Source: a virus. Taken from it: 31,909 nucleotides of DNA. This document shows, piece after piece, positions 1-9,095 of the stretch (position 1 is the first letter of the stretch; every line of letters begins with the position of its first letter). The position numbers and the translations under genes were made by a program. The stretch covers positions 1 through 31,909 of IMG/VR virus record IMGVR_UViG_3300037487_002640; one strand, written 5' to 3'. The notes beneath the pieces are model-generated. The model saw only the letters and a program-made list of their open reading frames with translations, had not been told where the DNA came from and made no database searches.

Positions 1-36
1 GTAGTCGACAAGCAAGGGACCTTGCTGGTCGACTAC
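1..36. repeat. Foldback inverted repeat at the contig end, probably an artefact
   Basis: Bases 1-9 (GTAGTCGAC) are the exact reverse complement of 28-36. Inside them AGCAAG at 11-16 pairs with CTTGCT at 21-26 around the loop GGAC, with one A/G mismatch at 10/27. The second copy of this locus at 31784 onward keeps the inner 6-bp hairpin but has unrelated sequence where 1-9 should be. This is what a strand that snapped back on the small hairpin and was extended would leave behind. Confidence 0.8.
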
Positions 37-138
37 AATGCCGTGGGCGTCGCTACTTTTGGCCTGGCAGTACATTCACTGATCGACCGCGCCGCCGTGG
101 TAAACTGGGGCGTCTCGATCGAGGCCTACTACCTGTGA
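1..138 (+). CDS. 3' end of fibre-like virion protein (wraps from the right end)
   Basis: An open frame runs from base 1 to TGA at 136-138 and ends ...IEAYYL. The same codons, from base 10 on, form the right end of the window, where the gene starting at 31193 runs off the edge in the same frame. Joined, the gene is complete at 239 codons plus stop. The first three codons here (V, V, D) differ from the right-end copy (Y, A, S) because bases 1-9 are not genuine sequence. The function is described at 31193. Confidence 0.85.
   Translation, partial: VVDKQGTLLVDYNAVGVATFGLAVHSLIDRAAVVNWGVSIEAYYL
10..135. repeat. Terminal direct repeat, left copy (126 bp)
   Basis: Base-for-base identical to 31784-31909, the last base of the window. 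The match ends on the left at base 10, where the foldback begins. Joining at this overlap restores one uninterrupted gene, so it is best read as an assembly overlap of a circular or circularly permuted molecule. A true packaged terminal repeat is possible but would not be expected to sit inside a coding sequence and stop exactly at the contig edge. Confidence 0.95.
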
Positions 139-147
139 GGTTTACGG

Positions 148-822
148 ATGGATCCGATCACTTTGGCCCTACTTGGGGTGGGCATTGCTAAGGCGGGCGC
201 CGGGATTGCCGAGGGGGTAGGGGAAGCCCGCGCCGGCAAGAAGATGCGCCTGTCTCCGGCCGAGCAGGCGGAGCTCGACGACCTCGAGCGCCGCAAGGCG
301 GGAGGCGCGCTGGGCTTGACCGAGCGCCAGCGCGGTGGCCTCGAGCAGCGGTTCCTCACCGAGCAGGCGGGCGCCACGCGCCAGATCGAGGCCCAGGGGA
401 TTCAACGGGCCGCCGCGCGCGGCACCGGCGCCTCGGGTCGCGAGCTGTTCCTGGCCGAGCAGGCCCAGGCGTCGGCCCAGCGCGACCCTCGGCAGAAGCA
501 AAACGAGGCAGTAGAAGTACTCAACGAATCCCAGGCTCAGGCCGACGTGGCCCGAATGGACGCCCTAAACGCGCAGCGCAGGCTGGCGGACGCTACAAGG
601 GCGAGGGGCATCGCGCAGGCCGTCAGCGGCGGGCTGGCGGGCGCAGGCGAGGCGGCCACGGCCGGTCTTAGCCAGATGCAGACCACCAAAATGGCCGAGA
701 TCAACGCCGCGGCCCGCGCCGAAGAGACCGCATCTCTACTTAGGCGCTTCAACGCCCCGGGTAGCACCACTGGCTTCGGCTTCAACGCCTTCGCTCCGAC
801 CACCGCCCGAGGGGGTTTCTGA
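148..822 (+). CDS. Putative internal virion (DNA-ejection) protein, 224 aa
   Basis: A 224-aa protein starting MDPITLALLGVGIAKAG, with a short hydrophobic, glycine- and alanine-rich N-terminus (about residues 4-22). A long alanine-, glutamine- and arginine-rich region follows that should be helical or coiled (about 35-150). A second small-residue stretch lies near 155-175, and the C-terminus is phenylalanine- and glycine-rich. No catalytic motif is visible. It is the first of three genes joined by 1-4 base overlaps and placed after the nozzle and fibre genes. In podoviruses such as T7 and P22, internal ejection proteins of rising size sit in this position. The role is inferred from position and composition, not from a recognised family. 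Confidence 0.5.
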   Translation: MDPITLALLGVGIAKAGAGIAEGVGEARAGKKMRLSPAEQAELDDLERRKAGGALGLTERQRGGLEQRFLTEQAGATRQIEAQGIQRAAARGTGASGRELFLAEQAQASAQRDPRQKQNEAVEVLNESQAQADVARMDALNAQRRLADATRARGIAQAVSGGLAGAGEAATAGLSQMQTTKMAEINAAARAEETASLLRRFNAPGSTTGFGFNAFAPTTARGGF

Positions 823-2873
823 TGGCTTCGACGCTCAAGGGAAAGGTTCCGGCCTACCTCGACCAGTACGCTCGCACGCTCGGCGCCGCCTACCGGGTGG
901 AGGCGATCCGCCGGGATATTGCGAGTGAACAGGATCAAGTCCGGTACATCGACTCCCTGATCAGCCAAGCGCAAAACACCGCCGCTGGGCTCGAGGCCGC
1001 GCTACAGGCGCAGCCGCCCGCCTCGCTTGAAACCGCGACCGCGCTCCTCAAGGAGCAGTATGACGCGGAGAACGCCGGTCGGACCCGGCGAGCAGGCGAG
1101 GGTCTTGCCGCGCGTCGCTCGGTCGAGTTGACTGCGGAGGATAAATCCGCGTTCACCGTCGGCAAGTACCTGGACAAGGAGGCCGTCGCGCTGGCCGCTG
1201 AAACGGCTATCAGGGCCCCAGGGACTACTCCTCAAAAGGCAGCCGCAATCGCTGCTTTCGCTGAGAAGCAGCTGGGCGCCGACTACAAAGACTTGGCCAA
1301 CATCCGGGCGGCCGTCAAGCAGCCGGTGGCGGCGGGCGGTGCGCGCGCCCAGGCGAGGGGCGTCCGCGCCCAGACCCCCGAAGAGGCGGCGCGCCAAGAG
1401 ACCCTCAACCAGCTCTTCGAGTCTACGTACTTCGCCGGTCCGAGCGGAATCGTCGGAGGCTACGAGGGCAAGGCCGTGGCCGACCTGCGGCCCCAGACCA
1501 AGGCGCCGGCCGCGACCGGGTTTGCGACGGCCGAAGACGCCTTCGTGGCTGCGGTCAACTCCCTGGAGAATGGCACAATCAACCGCGAAGACTTCGACAG
1601 CGACGAGGCTTTCGACTACGCTCGGGAGATCTACGCAGAGGCCAAGGTCGCCAAGGCCTTCCGAAACGACCAGCGGACGGCCTTCGAGCCCGCCGTGCTG
1701 AGCGCGCGCAAGCAAGTCGCGGATCTCAAGAAAGAGCGCGAACGTGCCGTCGGAACTACGTACAATGACCCAGGCCAGGAGTCCATCCGGCGGGAGCTCA
1801 TCGCGCGCGGCTACAGGCTCGAAGCGGCGGACTCGAAGGAGGCGTGGAAGAACGCCTACGTACAGTACCAGAAGACCGATGACTACGGCGTTTACATCGG
1901 CGCCCACGAGCGGGTGCGCGACGCGCTCAGCGCGGGCGAAGCACTCTCGCCCAACACCCGGGCCGAGCGCTTGGCGGTGCAGTACACCGGTATGAAGCTG
2001 CGCCGAGGGGATTCCCTTAGCGTGCAAGACCTGAGGGACCAGCTCAAGCGGGTCGGATACGACGGGAAGATTGCGGACGAAGCCGTGGCCTTTGCCATGG
2101 CCTACACCGAGCTGGGCGGCGAGGATCAAAGCCCCGAGCGCCGGGCGAAGCTCCAGGGCCTCGAGGCGGACGCTGAGACCCAGGTCAAGGCGCGCGAGGC
2201 CGAGGCCTCGGCTGCGGACCAAGCGGTGAAGGCCGCGGAGGCAGCTCGAAACCAGCTCGAAGAGGACCTCGCTCGGAGCCGCCCCCCGACGCCCCCGGCT
2301 GCACCCCCGGCGCCCCCGGCAGGTCTTTCGCCGGCGGCTCGCGACGCCGCGTCCGGCGCGCTTGAGGGTGGAACGCTCTCGGGGAGCCGAGGCGACGTGT
2401 TTCCGGGCGAGGAGGAGCTCGTGTTCGGCGGTGGCGTGGTTCCCCCGCTTGAGCCCGCTCCGGCGGCGCTGCCGACCAGGGCCCAGCTCGAGGCCCAGCG
2501 AGCGCAGCTGGAGGCACGCAGGGGGGCCGCGGGAGCCGTAGTGGCGGACCCCGTCATCGGAACCAGGGCTGCAGCTGCCCCGACCGCCCGCACGCAAGAG
2601 CTCCTCGATGTGATCTCCGGCAAGACCCCTGCGCCCCGGGCGGCCCCTGCCCGCGCGCCCGCGCCCGCGCCCGCCCCGAAGGCCCCCGCGCCCGCCCCGA
2701 AGGCGCCCGCCCCCAAGCCCCCGGCGCCCCCGGCCGCACCCCCGGCGGCCCCGGCAAGCAAGGCTGAGCAGGCTCGGCAGCTCAAGGCCCTGCTTTCCGC
2801 TGGCGCCATCCCGAGGGGCACCGATCAGTACAACGCCTTACTGGACCGACTTGACGAGCTGGAGGCTCAATGA
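822..2873 (+). CDS. Putative internal virion (DNA-ejection) protein, 683 aa
   Basis: The ATG at 822 shares its A with the stop codon of the 224-aa gene (TGATG), indicating coupled translation. The 683-aa product is mostly alanine-, glutamate- and arginine-rich predicted helix (residues 1-500), with a coiled-coil-like stretch near 440-490. Then come proline/alanine-rich low-complexity linkers (about 485-505 and 600-650) and a short helical end near 650-683 that closes ...LDRLDELEAQ. No enzyme motif was found. Size, helicity and place between a small and a very large partner resemble the middle internal core protein of podoviruses (T7 gp15 position). I cannot show homology. Confidence 0.5.
   Translation: MASTLKGKVPAYLDQYARTLGAAYRVEAIRRDIASEQDQVRYIDSLISQAQNTAAGLEAALQAQPPASLETATALLKEQYDAENAGRTRRAGEGLAARRSVELTAEDKSAFTVGKYLDKEAVALAAETAIRAPGTTPQKAAAIAAFAEKQLGADYKDLANIRAAVKQPVAAGGARAQARGVRAQTPEEAARQETLNQLFESTYFAGPSGIVGGYEGKAVADLRPQTKAPAATGFATAEDAFVAAVNSLENGTINREDFDSDEAFDYAREIYAEAKVAKAFRNDQRTAFEPAVLSARKQVADLKKERERAVGTTYNDPGQESIRRELIARGYRLEAADSKEAWKNAYVQYQKTDDYGVYIGAHERVRDALSAGEALSPNTRAERLAVQYTGMKLRRGDSLSVQDLRDQLKRVGYDGKIADEAVAFAMAYTELGGEDQSPERRAKLQGLEADAETQVKAREAEASAADQAVKAAEAARNQLEEDLARSRPPTPPAAPPAPPAGLSPAARDAASGALEGGTLSGSRGDVFPGEEELVFGGGVVPPLEPAPAALPTRAQLEAQRAQLEARRGAAGAVVADPVIGTRAAAAPTARTQELLDVISGKTPAPRAAPARAPAPAPAPKAPAPAPKAPAPKPPAPPAAPPAAPASKAEQARQLKALLSAGAIPRGTDQYNALLDRLDELEAQ
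2640..2760 (+). repeat. Proline/alanine low-complexity repeat inside the 683-aa gene
   Basis: A GC-only stretch built from repeats of GCGCCCGCCCCGAAGGC-like units encodes tandem APAPAPK and PAAPPAAP segments. It reads as a flexible extended linker before the last 35 residues. Its low complexity makes replication slippage or assembly error likely, so the exact repeat number is uncertain. Confidence 0.8.
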
Positions 2874-5800
2874 CCCCAGAAGAAATCGAGGCTGCGAGGA
2901 TCGAGCGACGGATCGAGCGCGACCGCGAGGCCCGACGGGCGGAGCGTGCGCTCAAGGCTTTGCCACTGCCCACGGACGTGCCCGCCACCCCGGAGTTTGC
3001 CCCGCTCGAAAGCGAGCCTGAGGCGCAGCTTCGGATGGCCGAGCAGGCCTACGAGGCGGTCAAAGAGCGGCTGCCGGTCGCTGGGCAAGAGGGCGAATCC
3101 GTGGCGCGCGAGCGCGCACGCCTCGAAGCGGAGCGGCTGGGCGCCGTTACGTCGATCCAGCCGGGCAAGGTCAGGGCCTCTACGGAGGTGGGCACCTACA
3201 TCCTGCCGACGTTTCGATCTACCCGCATCCGGCGCGTCGATCCCGATGCAAGGTTTGCTGAGGACCCGGCGACGGCATCGCCTGAGGAGATGAGCGATAA
3301 GCAGCTGGACGTCGCTATTCTCGCGTCCGCAGAGGGCACTCCCCGCCTGCGCGAGTTGACGGTCGAGTCGGACCTGCGCGAGCGCCAGCGCACGAAGGCC
3401 CTGAGGGCGACCCCCACGCCCGAGCTGATCGCTGGCCAGGCGCCGAGGGCCCCTTCGATCGAGGGCGAGCGGCTCTACCTCGACCCGGCCACGGGCAAGC
3501 TGCGTCAACCCACCGCTGGCGAGGAAGTTACCGAGGCTTTCGCGAAGCAGACGGTCATGTCCGAAGCTGCGGCGAAGGCGGCAGCGGACCGGATCTCGAC
3601 GGCCAGCAAGGAGCTTGAACGCCGGGTAGCCGCGGGCGAAGACGTGAGCTGGTACGAGGCTGCTGGTCCGTACTTTTCCGGTATTCTGAGCACGCGGGAC
3701 GAGCTCGGCGCGGGCACCACGGAAACCGAGCTGGGCGCCACGCTGAGGGCCGGGCTCGGTACGCTTTCGGTGCTCGCGGCCGAGGGCTACTTCCGCGGGC
3801 TCGGCTACGAGGTCGACCGAAACGGCGTGCCGAAGGACCCGAATGACTTCGGCCTCGCGGTGGCTCAGGTCCGCGAAAAGCTCGGGCTGACGGAGATCAT
3901 CAACCCGCTGGGCGCCCTCGAGGAGCCGCTGCGCGCTGCGGCGGGCAAGATCTCGCCCGAGCTCGCCCAGCAGGCGGTCGACGCGCTGCGCTCGATCCCG
4001 CAGCTCGCCATCCCGCTCCCTGGCGTGGCCACGCAGGGCACCGAGCAGGGCCCGACCAGCATGGACCCCGAGGGCCGGCGCCGCGTTTCTGGGATCGAGG
4101 TGCCCTCGGTGCTTGAAGACCCCCAGGGTTTCTACGAAGCCGAAACGCGCCGTTTGGCCCGAAGCCTCGCTGGCGGCCGCACCATGGCGGACGAGTTCCT
4201 CGACTCCCCCGCGACCCGCCGGTGGTACGCCAACGTCTACGGCGACCCCGACGCGGCTTTCTGGGCTGGCGCCGTCGGCGACGTGTTCATCCCCGCGGGC
4301 CCTGGCACCCTCGCCCGGGCGGCCAAGGGCCTGGGCAAGGCGGCGGCCGGGTCTAAGGCGGCCGGGGCTGCGGCGGCGGCCACGATCAACGCAGCGGAGG
4401 CCCTGCGAGGCACTCGGGCCGGTGCGCTGGTTAGCCCTGCGGCCGACTTCGCTGCGGCGATCACGAAGGGCGCGCCTTCGGACGGCCGGGTGGTCCGCAG
4501 GGTGGCGGAAAAGTCGATCAACACGATGAACGTGCCCGAGGCCAAGCGGGCCGCTGCGCGCCAAGCGATCGGCGGAACCTCGAACACGATCGACGAAGTC
4601 CGGCAGGATGTGGGCGCCGCCAACATCTTCACGCAGGCGGAGTTTGACTACTTCAACCGGACCTTTATCCGCAATGTTCCGGATGATATGGTCATGGTCA
4701 CCGACCGCGTGGCGGTGCCGAGGGTGCTCGGGCCGAAGTGGAAGGCGGAAGCCCAGCGCGTCCGTCAAGAGGTGCTCCTGCGGCCGGTGGCCGAGGTGCG
4801 CGCCCAGCTCGACGCGGTCAACGCCGCAAGCCCAGCCTACGCGAATGACCTTAGGAACATGTACAGGATCATCGACAACGCGAAAGGGCGCGCGCTAAGC
4901 GTTTCTGAGCGCCAAGCGATCAACAAAGAGTGGGATAAGCTGGTGGCCAAGTTTGGCGCGCCGCTGGATCGAAAGCAAGCAAGCCGTCTATACTTGAGGC
5001 GGCCTAAAGATCTTGATCCTGGCTACACCGACGAAGACTGGACGGATATTCCCGCTGCCTCTGTTGAGCGCCTCCTCAACGACCGGGTCGATTCGGCGCT
5101 GCTCAGGGCGATCCCGCAGGAGGCTCGCCTCGCCACCGACTTGACCTCGGCCCAGGTGGCTGTGCGCGACTACGGGACTGCCCTCGAAAAGCTCTTGGGG
5201 GATAGCCAGACTGCGCGCAGGCTGAGGGCGACGCTGCAGGGGCCCATGTTTGGCGGGCTCCGGCAAGAGTCGATCGCCTCGGCCGCGACCCGGAAGCAGA
5301 TCCAAGCGGCCGGGCAGACGGCGATCCGCGAGGAGGGCGCCGCAATCGCGAGGCGCGCCAAGAGGCTTGGCAGCTTCGAGGCCGCGCTTGACGCCGAGCT
5401 CGCCAAGCGGCTCAACACGGCGGACGTGCCCGCAGCGGAGGCCTGGGACAAAGCCCTGGAGGCCATCTACGGGAACCCCGAGCTCGCGAAGTCGGTCAAG
5501 GCCAGCGCCTTTGCCGACGCCTCCAACCTCCCGGCGGGGATCACCCGCGCTGGAGCCTCCAGGGCGGTCGAGTTTGCGGACTACCCCACCGTCGCCGCGC
5601 TCAAGGCGGTCGACCGGCTCTACGCGAGGTCCGGAAAGTTCCTTACGAACAACTTCACCACCGAGAAACTGTGGGGCGCCTTGCTGCCAAACTACGAGAA
5701 AGCCTTGCTCAAGGTGTTTCTCGAAGAGGGCGTCAAGAAGCGCCTCGCTCAAGCTGCGATGGAGTCCGACGAATACCGCGGGGCCATCGACTTTCTCGCC

Positions 5801-7642
5801 AACCCCACCCTCGACGCGAAGCTCGCGCAGGCGGAAGCGGAGGCCTTCGCCGAGGCGGTCAAGCTCGGCACGCGCGACCCCTCGCTCGCGAAGGTCGAGC
5901 TGCGGGCCACCGTGCCGAACGCCTTCGCAGTGCGCCTCTACGACCCCGCAGCGTCCGACGTCGAGCGAAGGCTGGCCGCAAACGGGGAGGAGCTCTTCGT
6001 GCTGGCTGAGGGCGTTGACCCCCGGCTGCGCGCCGACATCGGCGCCATGGCCAGCCAGGGCCGCGACTGGGCGATTGCGAACCTCGCCAAGAACCTCGAG
6101 AACGCGGTCAAGTACGGGTACTATCTACCGAACATTCCGTACATCGCGATGAAACTGTTCTCGATCCCGATCGTCAGCGTGGTGACCTCCGGTCTTTCCC
6201 GCACGGGCCAGGCCTCGGAGCAGTTCTTCCGCAGGCAGGTCAACGGCGGCGGGCTGCAGCTGCCGGACGGCCGCTACCTCTCCCCCTCCGACCTCGAGTA
6301 CGAGTACCGGTTTCACGGCCTTGGCTTGACCGAGGTCGAGTCCACGCGCGTCGGCGCCCTGGCGGACGACTTGATCCGCGACGGCGAGCGTGCGGCCGCC
6401 CAGGGCCGCGGAGCGGTGCGCGGGGCTGGTCGGCTGGCCTTCGACGTGCTGAGCCCGTTCAGCCGGACGGTGGGCCAGCGGCTCGCGCACTCCCTCGAGC
6501 TCTCTTTCCGGCGTGCGACCTTTGAGGCCCGCCTGCTGGCGGGGGACTCCTTCGAGGTGGCTGCGGAGGCGGCCAGGCGGTCGGTGCTCGACTACAGCGC
6601 GAGCCCGGACTTCGTGCGGAACCTGGTCGGAAAGTACGTGGCCGAGGCCTCGAGCATGTTTCAGCTCTCGGTCGAGCTGCTGCGATTTGGCTCCGAGAAC
6701 ACCGCAGTGTCGCGCGCCTTCGCGAAGGCCAACTCGGAGCGGGCGAAGGCCGAAGACCCCTACGGCGTCTACGGAGATCGAGCACTCAAGTCGCTCGGGA
6801 TCATTGGCGTGGGTGAAAGCACCTACTACCTGCCGTCGATCGGGCGGGTCTACGCGCCCTTCGAGCTGGGGCTGGCGGCCGTCCGGAACGGGAACCAGAT
6901 GGTCGCGGCTGCTGCTCGCGCGTCCGAGGTGGGTGGCGCCGAGGTCGAGGGGGCCCTGCTCAGCTCGGTGGTCGAAGAGGGCCTCGAAGTCACCCGCACC
7001 GGCCTAAACGCCGTGCTGCCCGCCCTTTCTGCTGCGCTTGACGCCGCGATTGAGGCTTCTGGGGCGAGCGACCAGTACCTGAGCGCCGACGTTCCCGACG
7101 CGAAGCCCATGGGGGACGCCCAGGCCTTTTGGGCTGCCGCTGTGATCGCGCACCACGGAGACCTCGACCGCAAGAATGGCGACTGGGACTTCTTTCTCAG
7201 CGTGTTTCAGCCCGAGTTTGTGCTCCCCGGCAAAGACCAAGCCGCCTACCCAGGGACGGCCGATAACCGGCGTCGCTACTGGAAATCCCGGCCTGAGGGG
7301 ATGCCCTACTTGGTCTGGGGCGATGACGCTGAGACTGGAGAGACGATCTACGTTGCGATCCAGCCGAGCAACATTGGCCTGATGAATGTTGGGATCATAA
7401 GGGCAATCCCTGGGTTGAGGCTCAGTGAAACGCTCGGCGTGGTCAGCGCCGCGCTGATCGAGGAGCACGAGAAGGCCTCGGCGCCCCCGGTTGAGCTGCG
7501 TCCTGAGGGCGTGCTCCCCAGGCTTGATCTGGAGGCGCCTGAGCGCGCCCTGGGCTTCGTGCTGGGTCAAGCCCCGTCCGTGGAAGATGAGCGCCGCAGG
7601 CAGGCCCTGGAGCTCGCTGCGGCCCGTGGGAAAACGGAGTAG
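2870..7642 (+). CDS. Giant putative internal virion / DNA-ejection protein, 1590 aa
   Basis: The ATG overlaps the previous stop by four bases (ATGA). At 1590 residues this is the largest gene in the genome. The N-terminal 100 residues are charged and helical. Residues about 475-520 are a small-residue segment rich in A, G and K (GLGKAAAGSKAAGAAAAA). About 1070-1115 is a hydrophobic patch (YYLPNIPYIAMKLFSIPIV) that could touch membrane. The region near 1200-1300 contains SVLDYSASPDFVRN followed by an amphipathic helix, recalling C-terminal parts of large phage polyvalent or internal proteins. I see no transglycosylase signature like that at the N-terminus of T7 gp16. Size and position after two smaller ejection candidates suggest an ejected channel or cargo protein; this is inference. 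Confidence 0.55.
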   Translation: MTPEEIEAARIERRIERDREARRAERALKALPLPTDVPATPEFAPLESEPEAQLRMAEQAYEAVKERLPVAGQEGESVARERARLEAERLGAVTSIQPGKVRASTEVGTYILPTFRSTRIRRVDPDARFAEDPATASPEEMSDKQLDVAILASAEGTPRLRELTVESDLRERQRTKALRATPTPELIAGQAPRAPSIEGERLYLDPATGKLRQPTAGEEVTEAFAKQTVMSEAAAKAAADRISTASKELERRVAAGEDVSWYEAAGPYFSGILSTRDELGAGTTETELGATLRAGLGTLSVLAAEGYFRGLGYEVDRNGVPKDPNDFGLAVAQVREKLGLTEIINPLGALEEPLRAAAGKISPELAQQAVDALRSIPQLAIPLPGVATQGTEQGPTSMDPEGRRRVSGIEVPSVLEDPQGFYEAETRRLARSLAGGRTMADEFLDSPATRRWYANVYGDPDAAFWAGAVGDVFIPAGPGTLARAAKGLGKAAAGSKAAGAAAAATINAAEALRGTRAGALVSPAADFAAAITKGAPSDGRVVRRVAEKSINTMNVPEAKRAAARQAIGGTSNTIDEVRQDVGAANIFTQAEFDYFNRTFIRNVPDDMVMVTDRVAVPRVLGPKWKAEAQRVRQEVLLRPVAEVRAQLDAVNAASPAYANDLRNMYRIIDNAKGRALSVSERQAINKEWDKLVAKFGAPLDRKQASRLYLRRPKDLDPGYTDEDWTDIPAASVERLLNDRVDSALLRAIPQEARLATDLTSAQVAVRDYGTALEKLLGDSQTARRLRATLQGPMFGGLRQESIASAATRKQIQAAGQTAIREEGAAIARRAKRLGSFEAALDAELAKRLNTADVPAAEAWDKALEAIYGNPELAKSVKASAFADASNLPAGITRAGASRAVEFADYPTVAALKAVDRLYARSGKFLTNNFTTEKLWGALLPNYEKALLKVFLEEGVKKRLAQAAMESDEYRGAIDFLANPTLDAKLAQAEAEAFAEAVKLGTRDPSLAKVELRATVPNAFAVRLYDPAASDVERRLAANGEELFVLAEGVDPRLRADIGAMASQGRDWAIANLAKNLENAVKYGYYLPNIPYIAMKLFSIPIVSVVTSGLSRTGQASEQFFRRQVNGGGLQLPDGRYLSPSDLEYEYRFHGLGLTEVESTRVGALADDLIRDGERAAAQGRGAVRGAGRLAFDVLSPFSRTVGQRLAHSLELSFRRATFEARLLAGDSFEVAAEAARRSVLDYSASPDFVRNLVGKYVAEASSMFQLSVELLRFGSENTAVSRAFAKANSERAKAEDPYGVYGDRALKSLGIIGVGESTYYLPSIGRVYAPFELGLAAVRNGNQMVAAAARASEVGGAEVEGALLSSVVEEGLEVTRTGLNAVLPALSAALDAAIEASGASDQYLSADVPDAKPMGDAQAFWAAAVIAHHGDLDRKNGDWDFFLSVFQPEFVLPGKDQAAYPGTADNRRRYWKSRPEGMPYLVWGDDAETGETIYVAIQPSNIGLMNVGIIRAIPGLRLSETLGVVSAALIEEHEKASAPPVELRPEGVLPRLDLEAPERALGFVLGQAPSVEDERRRQALELAAARGKTE

Positions 7643-7683
7643 AGTGCGGGGGCCGAAGCCAGTCCACGCCCGGAGGATCGACG

Positions 7684-8109
7684 ATGCCGACTCGAATCAC
7701 CAACTTCCTGCACGCCTCTCAGCTTACGGGCACGGACGGCTTGACCACCGCCTACGGTCTTGTCCGCACCCACAATCTGTCCGACAAGATCCCCACCAAG
7801 AACGCCTCGCGCTGGGTCGGGATCTTGGAGACGCTCAACCTGCACGTCCACGCCATCGCTGGCGGCGCGACCAAGCTCACGGTGCGGGTGACCAGCGATG
7901 CGGCCGGAAACGAGTCGATCCTGCCGGACACCACGGCCACGATCTCGACGGGGATTGGAGCGGCGGCCACCGGATCGGTCGCTTTCAGCGCGGGCGTGGG
8001 GATGACCAACCTCAACCCGACTCAGACGGATGTTACCGTCTACGTTTGGGCGAAGACCGACGCTGGAACGTGCAACCTCAAGGAATCCACGATCGTCTGG
8101 AGGGAGTGA
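7684..8109 (+). CDS. Small beta-rich virion protein, 141 aa
   Basis: Starts at ATG 7684 behind a strong GGAGG site. The product (MPTRITNFLHASQLTG...) is rich in T, V, G and S with alternating hydrophobic residues (KLTVRVTS, TDVTVYVWAK), typical of a beta-sandwich. It has no signal peptide or membrane segment. It sits 41 bases after the giant protein gene and 3 bases before another beta-rich gene. A decoration, fibre or head-surface role is reasonable, but no family was recognised. Confidence 0.5.
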   Translation: MPTRITNFLHASQLTGTDGLTTAYGLVRTHNLSDKIPTKNASRWVGILETLNLHVHAIAGGATKLTVRVTSDAAGNESILPDTTATISTGIGAAATGSVAFSAGVGMTNLNPTQTDVTVYVWAKTDAGTCNLKESTIVWRE

Positions 8110-8112
8110 AAC

Positions 8113-8865
8113 ATGCCGATCGTTCCATTCTTTGACCCAGCTACGGGCTCCTCCGGAGGGCCGGTCTCGACGCCGGCTGTTGCTGCGCTGCGGTCCCTGG
8201 GCGACCTCGCCGTCGGGTACATCTTCACGGACACCGCGGCGCTGCTCAGTAGCTATGCGTATGACGCCGGGACCGACGTCCACACCTTCACTCTCGCCAA
8301 CGTGGGGGTGGGCGCCGAGACCAACAGCTTCCTGAGCGGCGCCAACTTTACCGGTCCGAAGTACCGGGCGGGGCTCACCTACGCGGACGGTTCTCCAGTG
8401 CTGGCGGGCGACACCTTCAGCATGACCGTCTACGTGGAAAACCTTACCCCAGGGCTCGTGAGGCAGTACACCATCGCTGTCGGCGTCGCGCAGACCCCGT
8501 CTTCGACGGTGCTCGGCACCATGCGGGGGTCGGGGCTCTACGCCATCAGCACGAGCACGGGCGCGCCCGGCATGGGCGGCTGGGAAGAGAACCTCGGCAC
8601 CGCTTCGACCGTCGCAAGCATGACCAAGGGTGTGGGCACCTGCTCCTTCACGGGAACGCCGCAGAAGTACCGCGTGGGCAGCGCCTTCGGCGTCATGAGC
8701 GCGGCCGCGGGCAACGTCTCCAACCGTCTCGGCGGCGGCCAGTGGAACGTCGCGGACGCCACGCAACTCGGGCTCGTCGTTCTCGTCGGAACCAACGGCA
8801 CGGTCACAGCGACGGGCGGGGCAATCAGCGTCCGCCTTCGCTACGCCCTCACCAAGCTCAGCTAA
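8113..8865 (+). CDS. Beta-rich putative virion surface protein, 250 aa
   Basis: A 250-aa protein starting MPIVPFFDPATGSSGGP, followed by T/G/S/V-rich beta-like sequence to the end (RLRYALTKLS). A central segment, GDTFSMTVYVENLTPG (around residue 100), reads like a jelly-roll or carbohydrate-binding-type sandwich, but no family motif is clear. The start lies behind GGGAG, and the gap after the 141-aa gene is three bases, so the two are probably co-translated. Likely a structural or receptor-facing protein; function unproven. Confidence 0.5.
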   Translation: MPIVPFFDPATGSSGGPVSTPAVAALRSLGDLAVGYIFTDTAALLSSYAYDAGTDVHTFTLANVGVGAETNSFLSGANFTGPKYRAGLTYADGSPVLAGDTFSMTVYVENLTPGLVRQYTIAVGVAQTPSSTVLGTMRGSGLYAISTSTGAPGMGGWEENLGTASTVASMTKGVGTCSFTGTPQKYRVGSAFGVMSAAAGNVSNRLGGGQWNVADATQLGLVVLVGTNGTVTATGGAISVRLRYALTKLS

Positions 8866-8876
8866 GGGGATCACCT

Positions 8877-9095
8877 ATGCTCGCATTGAACGCAACCCAA
8901 GCTGAGATCCCCCTGCCTGACGGCTCTTACAGCGCCGGGTGGGTGGTCTCCATCGCCTACACGGACGAAGAGATGGCCGACCTCTTGAGCCGCTACACGC
9001 CTGGGGTGGGCACCTCGCCCGGCGTGACCGACGCCCGCCCGATCGCACGCTGCACTTTCGACGCGGTGCTCGCGACGCAGGGAGGTGGGGCATGA
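8877..9095 (+). CDS. Small hypothetical phage protein, 72 aa
   Basis: I chose ATG 8877 because AAGGGGA lies just upstream, immediately after the previous stop. The 72-aa product MLALNATQAEIPLPDGSY... contains SAGWVVSIAYTDEEMADLLSRY, with no membrane segment. Its stop overlaps the ATGA start of the holin candidate, placing it at the head of the lysis cassette. The family is not recognised. Confidence 0.55.
   Translation: MLALNATQAEIPLPDGSYSAGWVVSIAYTDEEMADLLSRYTPGVGTSPGVTDARPIARCTFDAVLATQGGGA

Noticed and set aside
2867-4768. A 633-codon open frame on the minus strand opposite the giant internal protein gene
   Set aside because: It is an antisense shadow caused by high GC and strong third-position bias. 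Its composition is arginine/glycine-rich with no motif or ribosome site, and the plus-strand frame is far longer and coupled to its neighbours.
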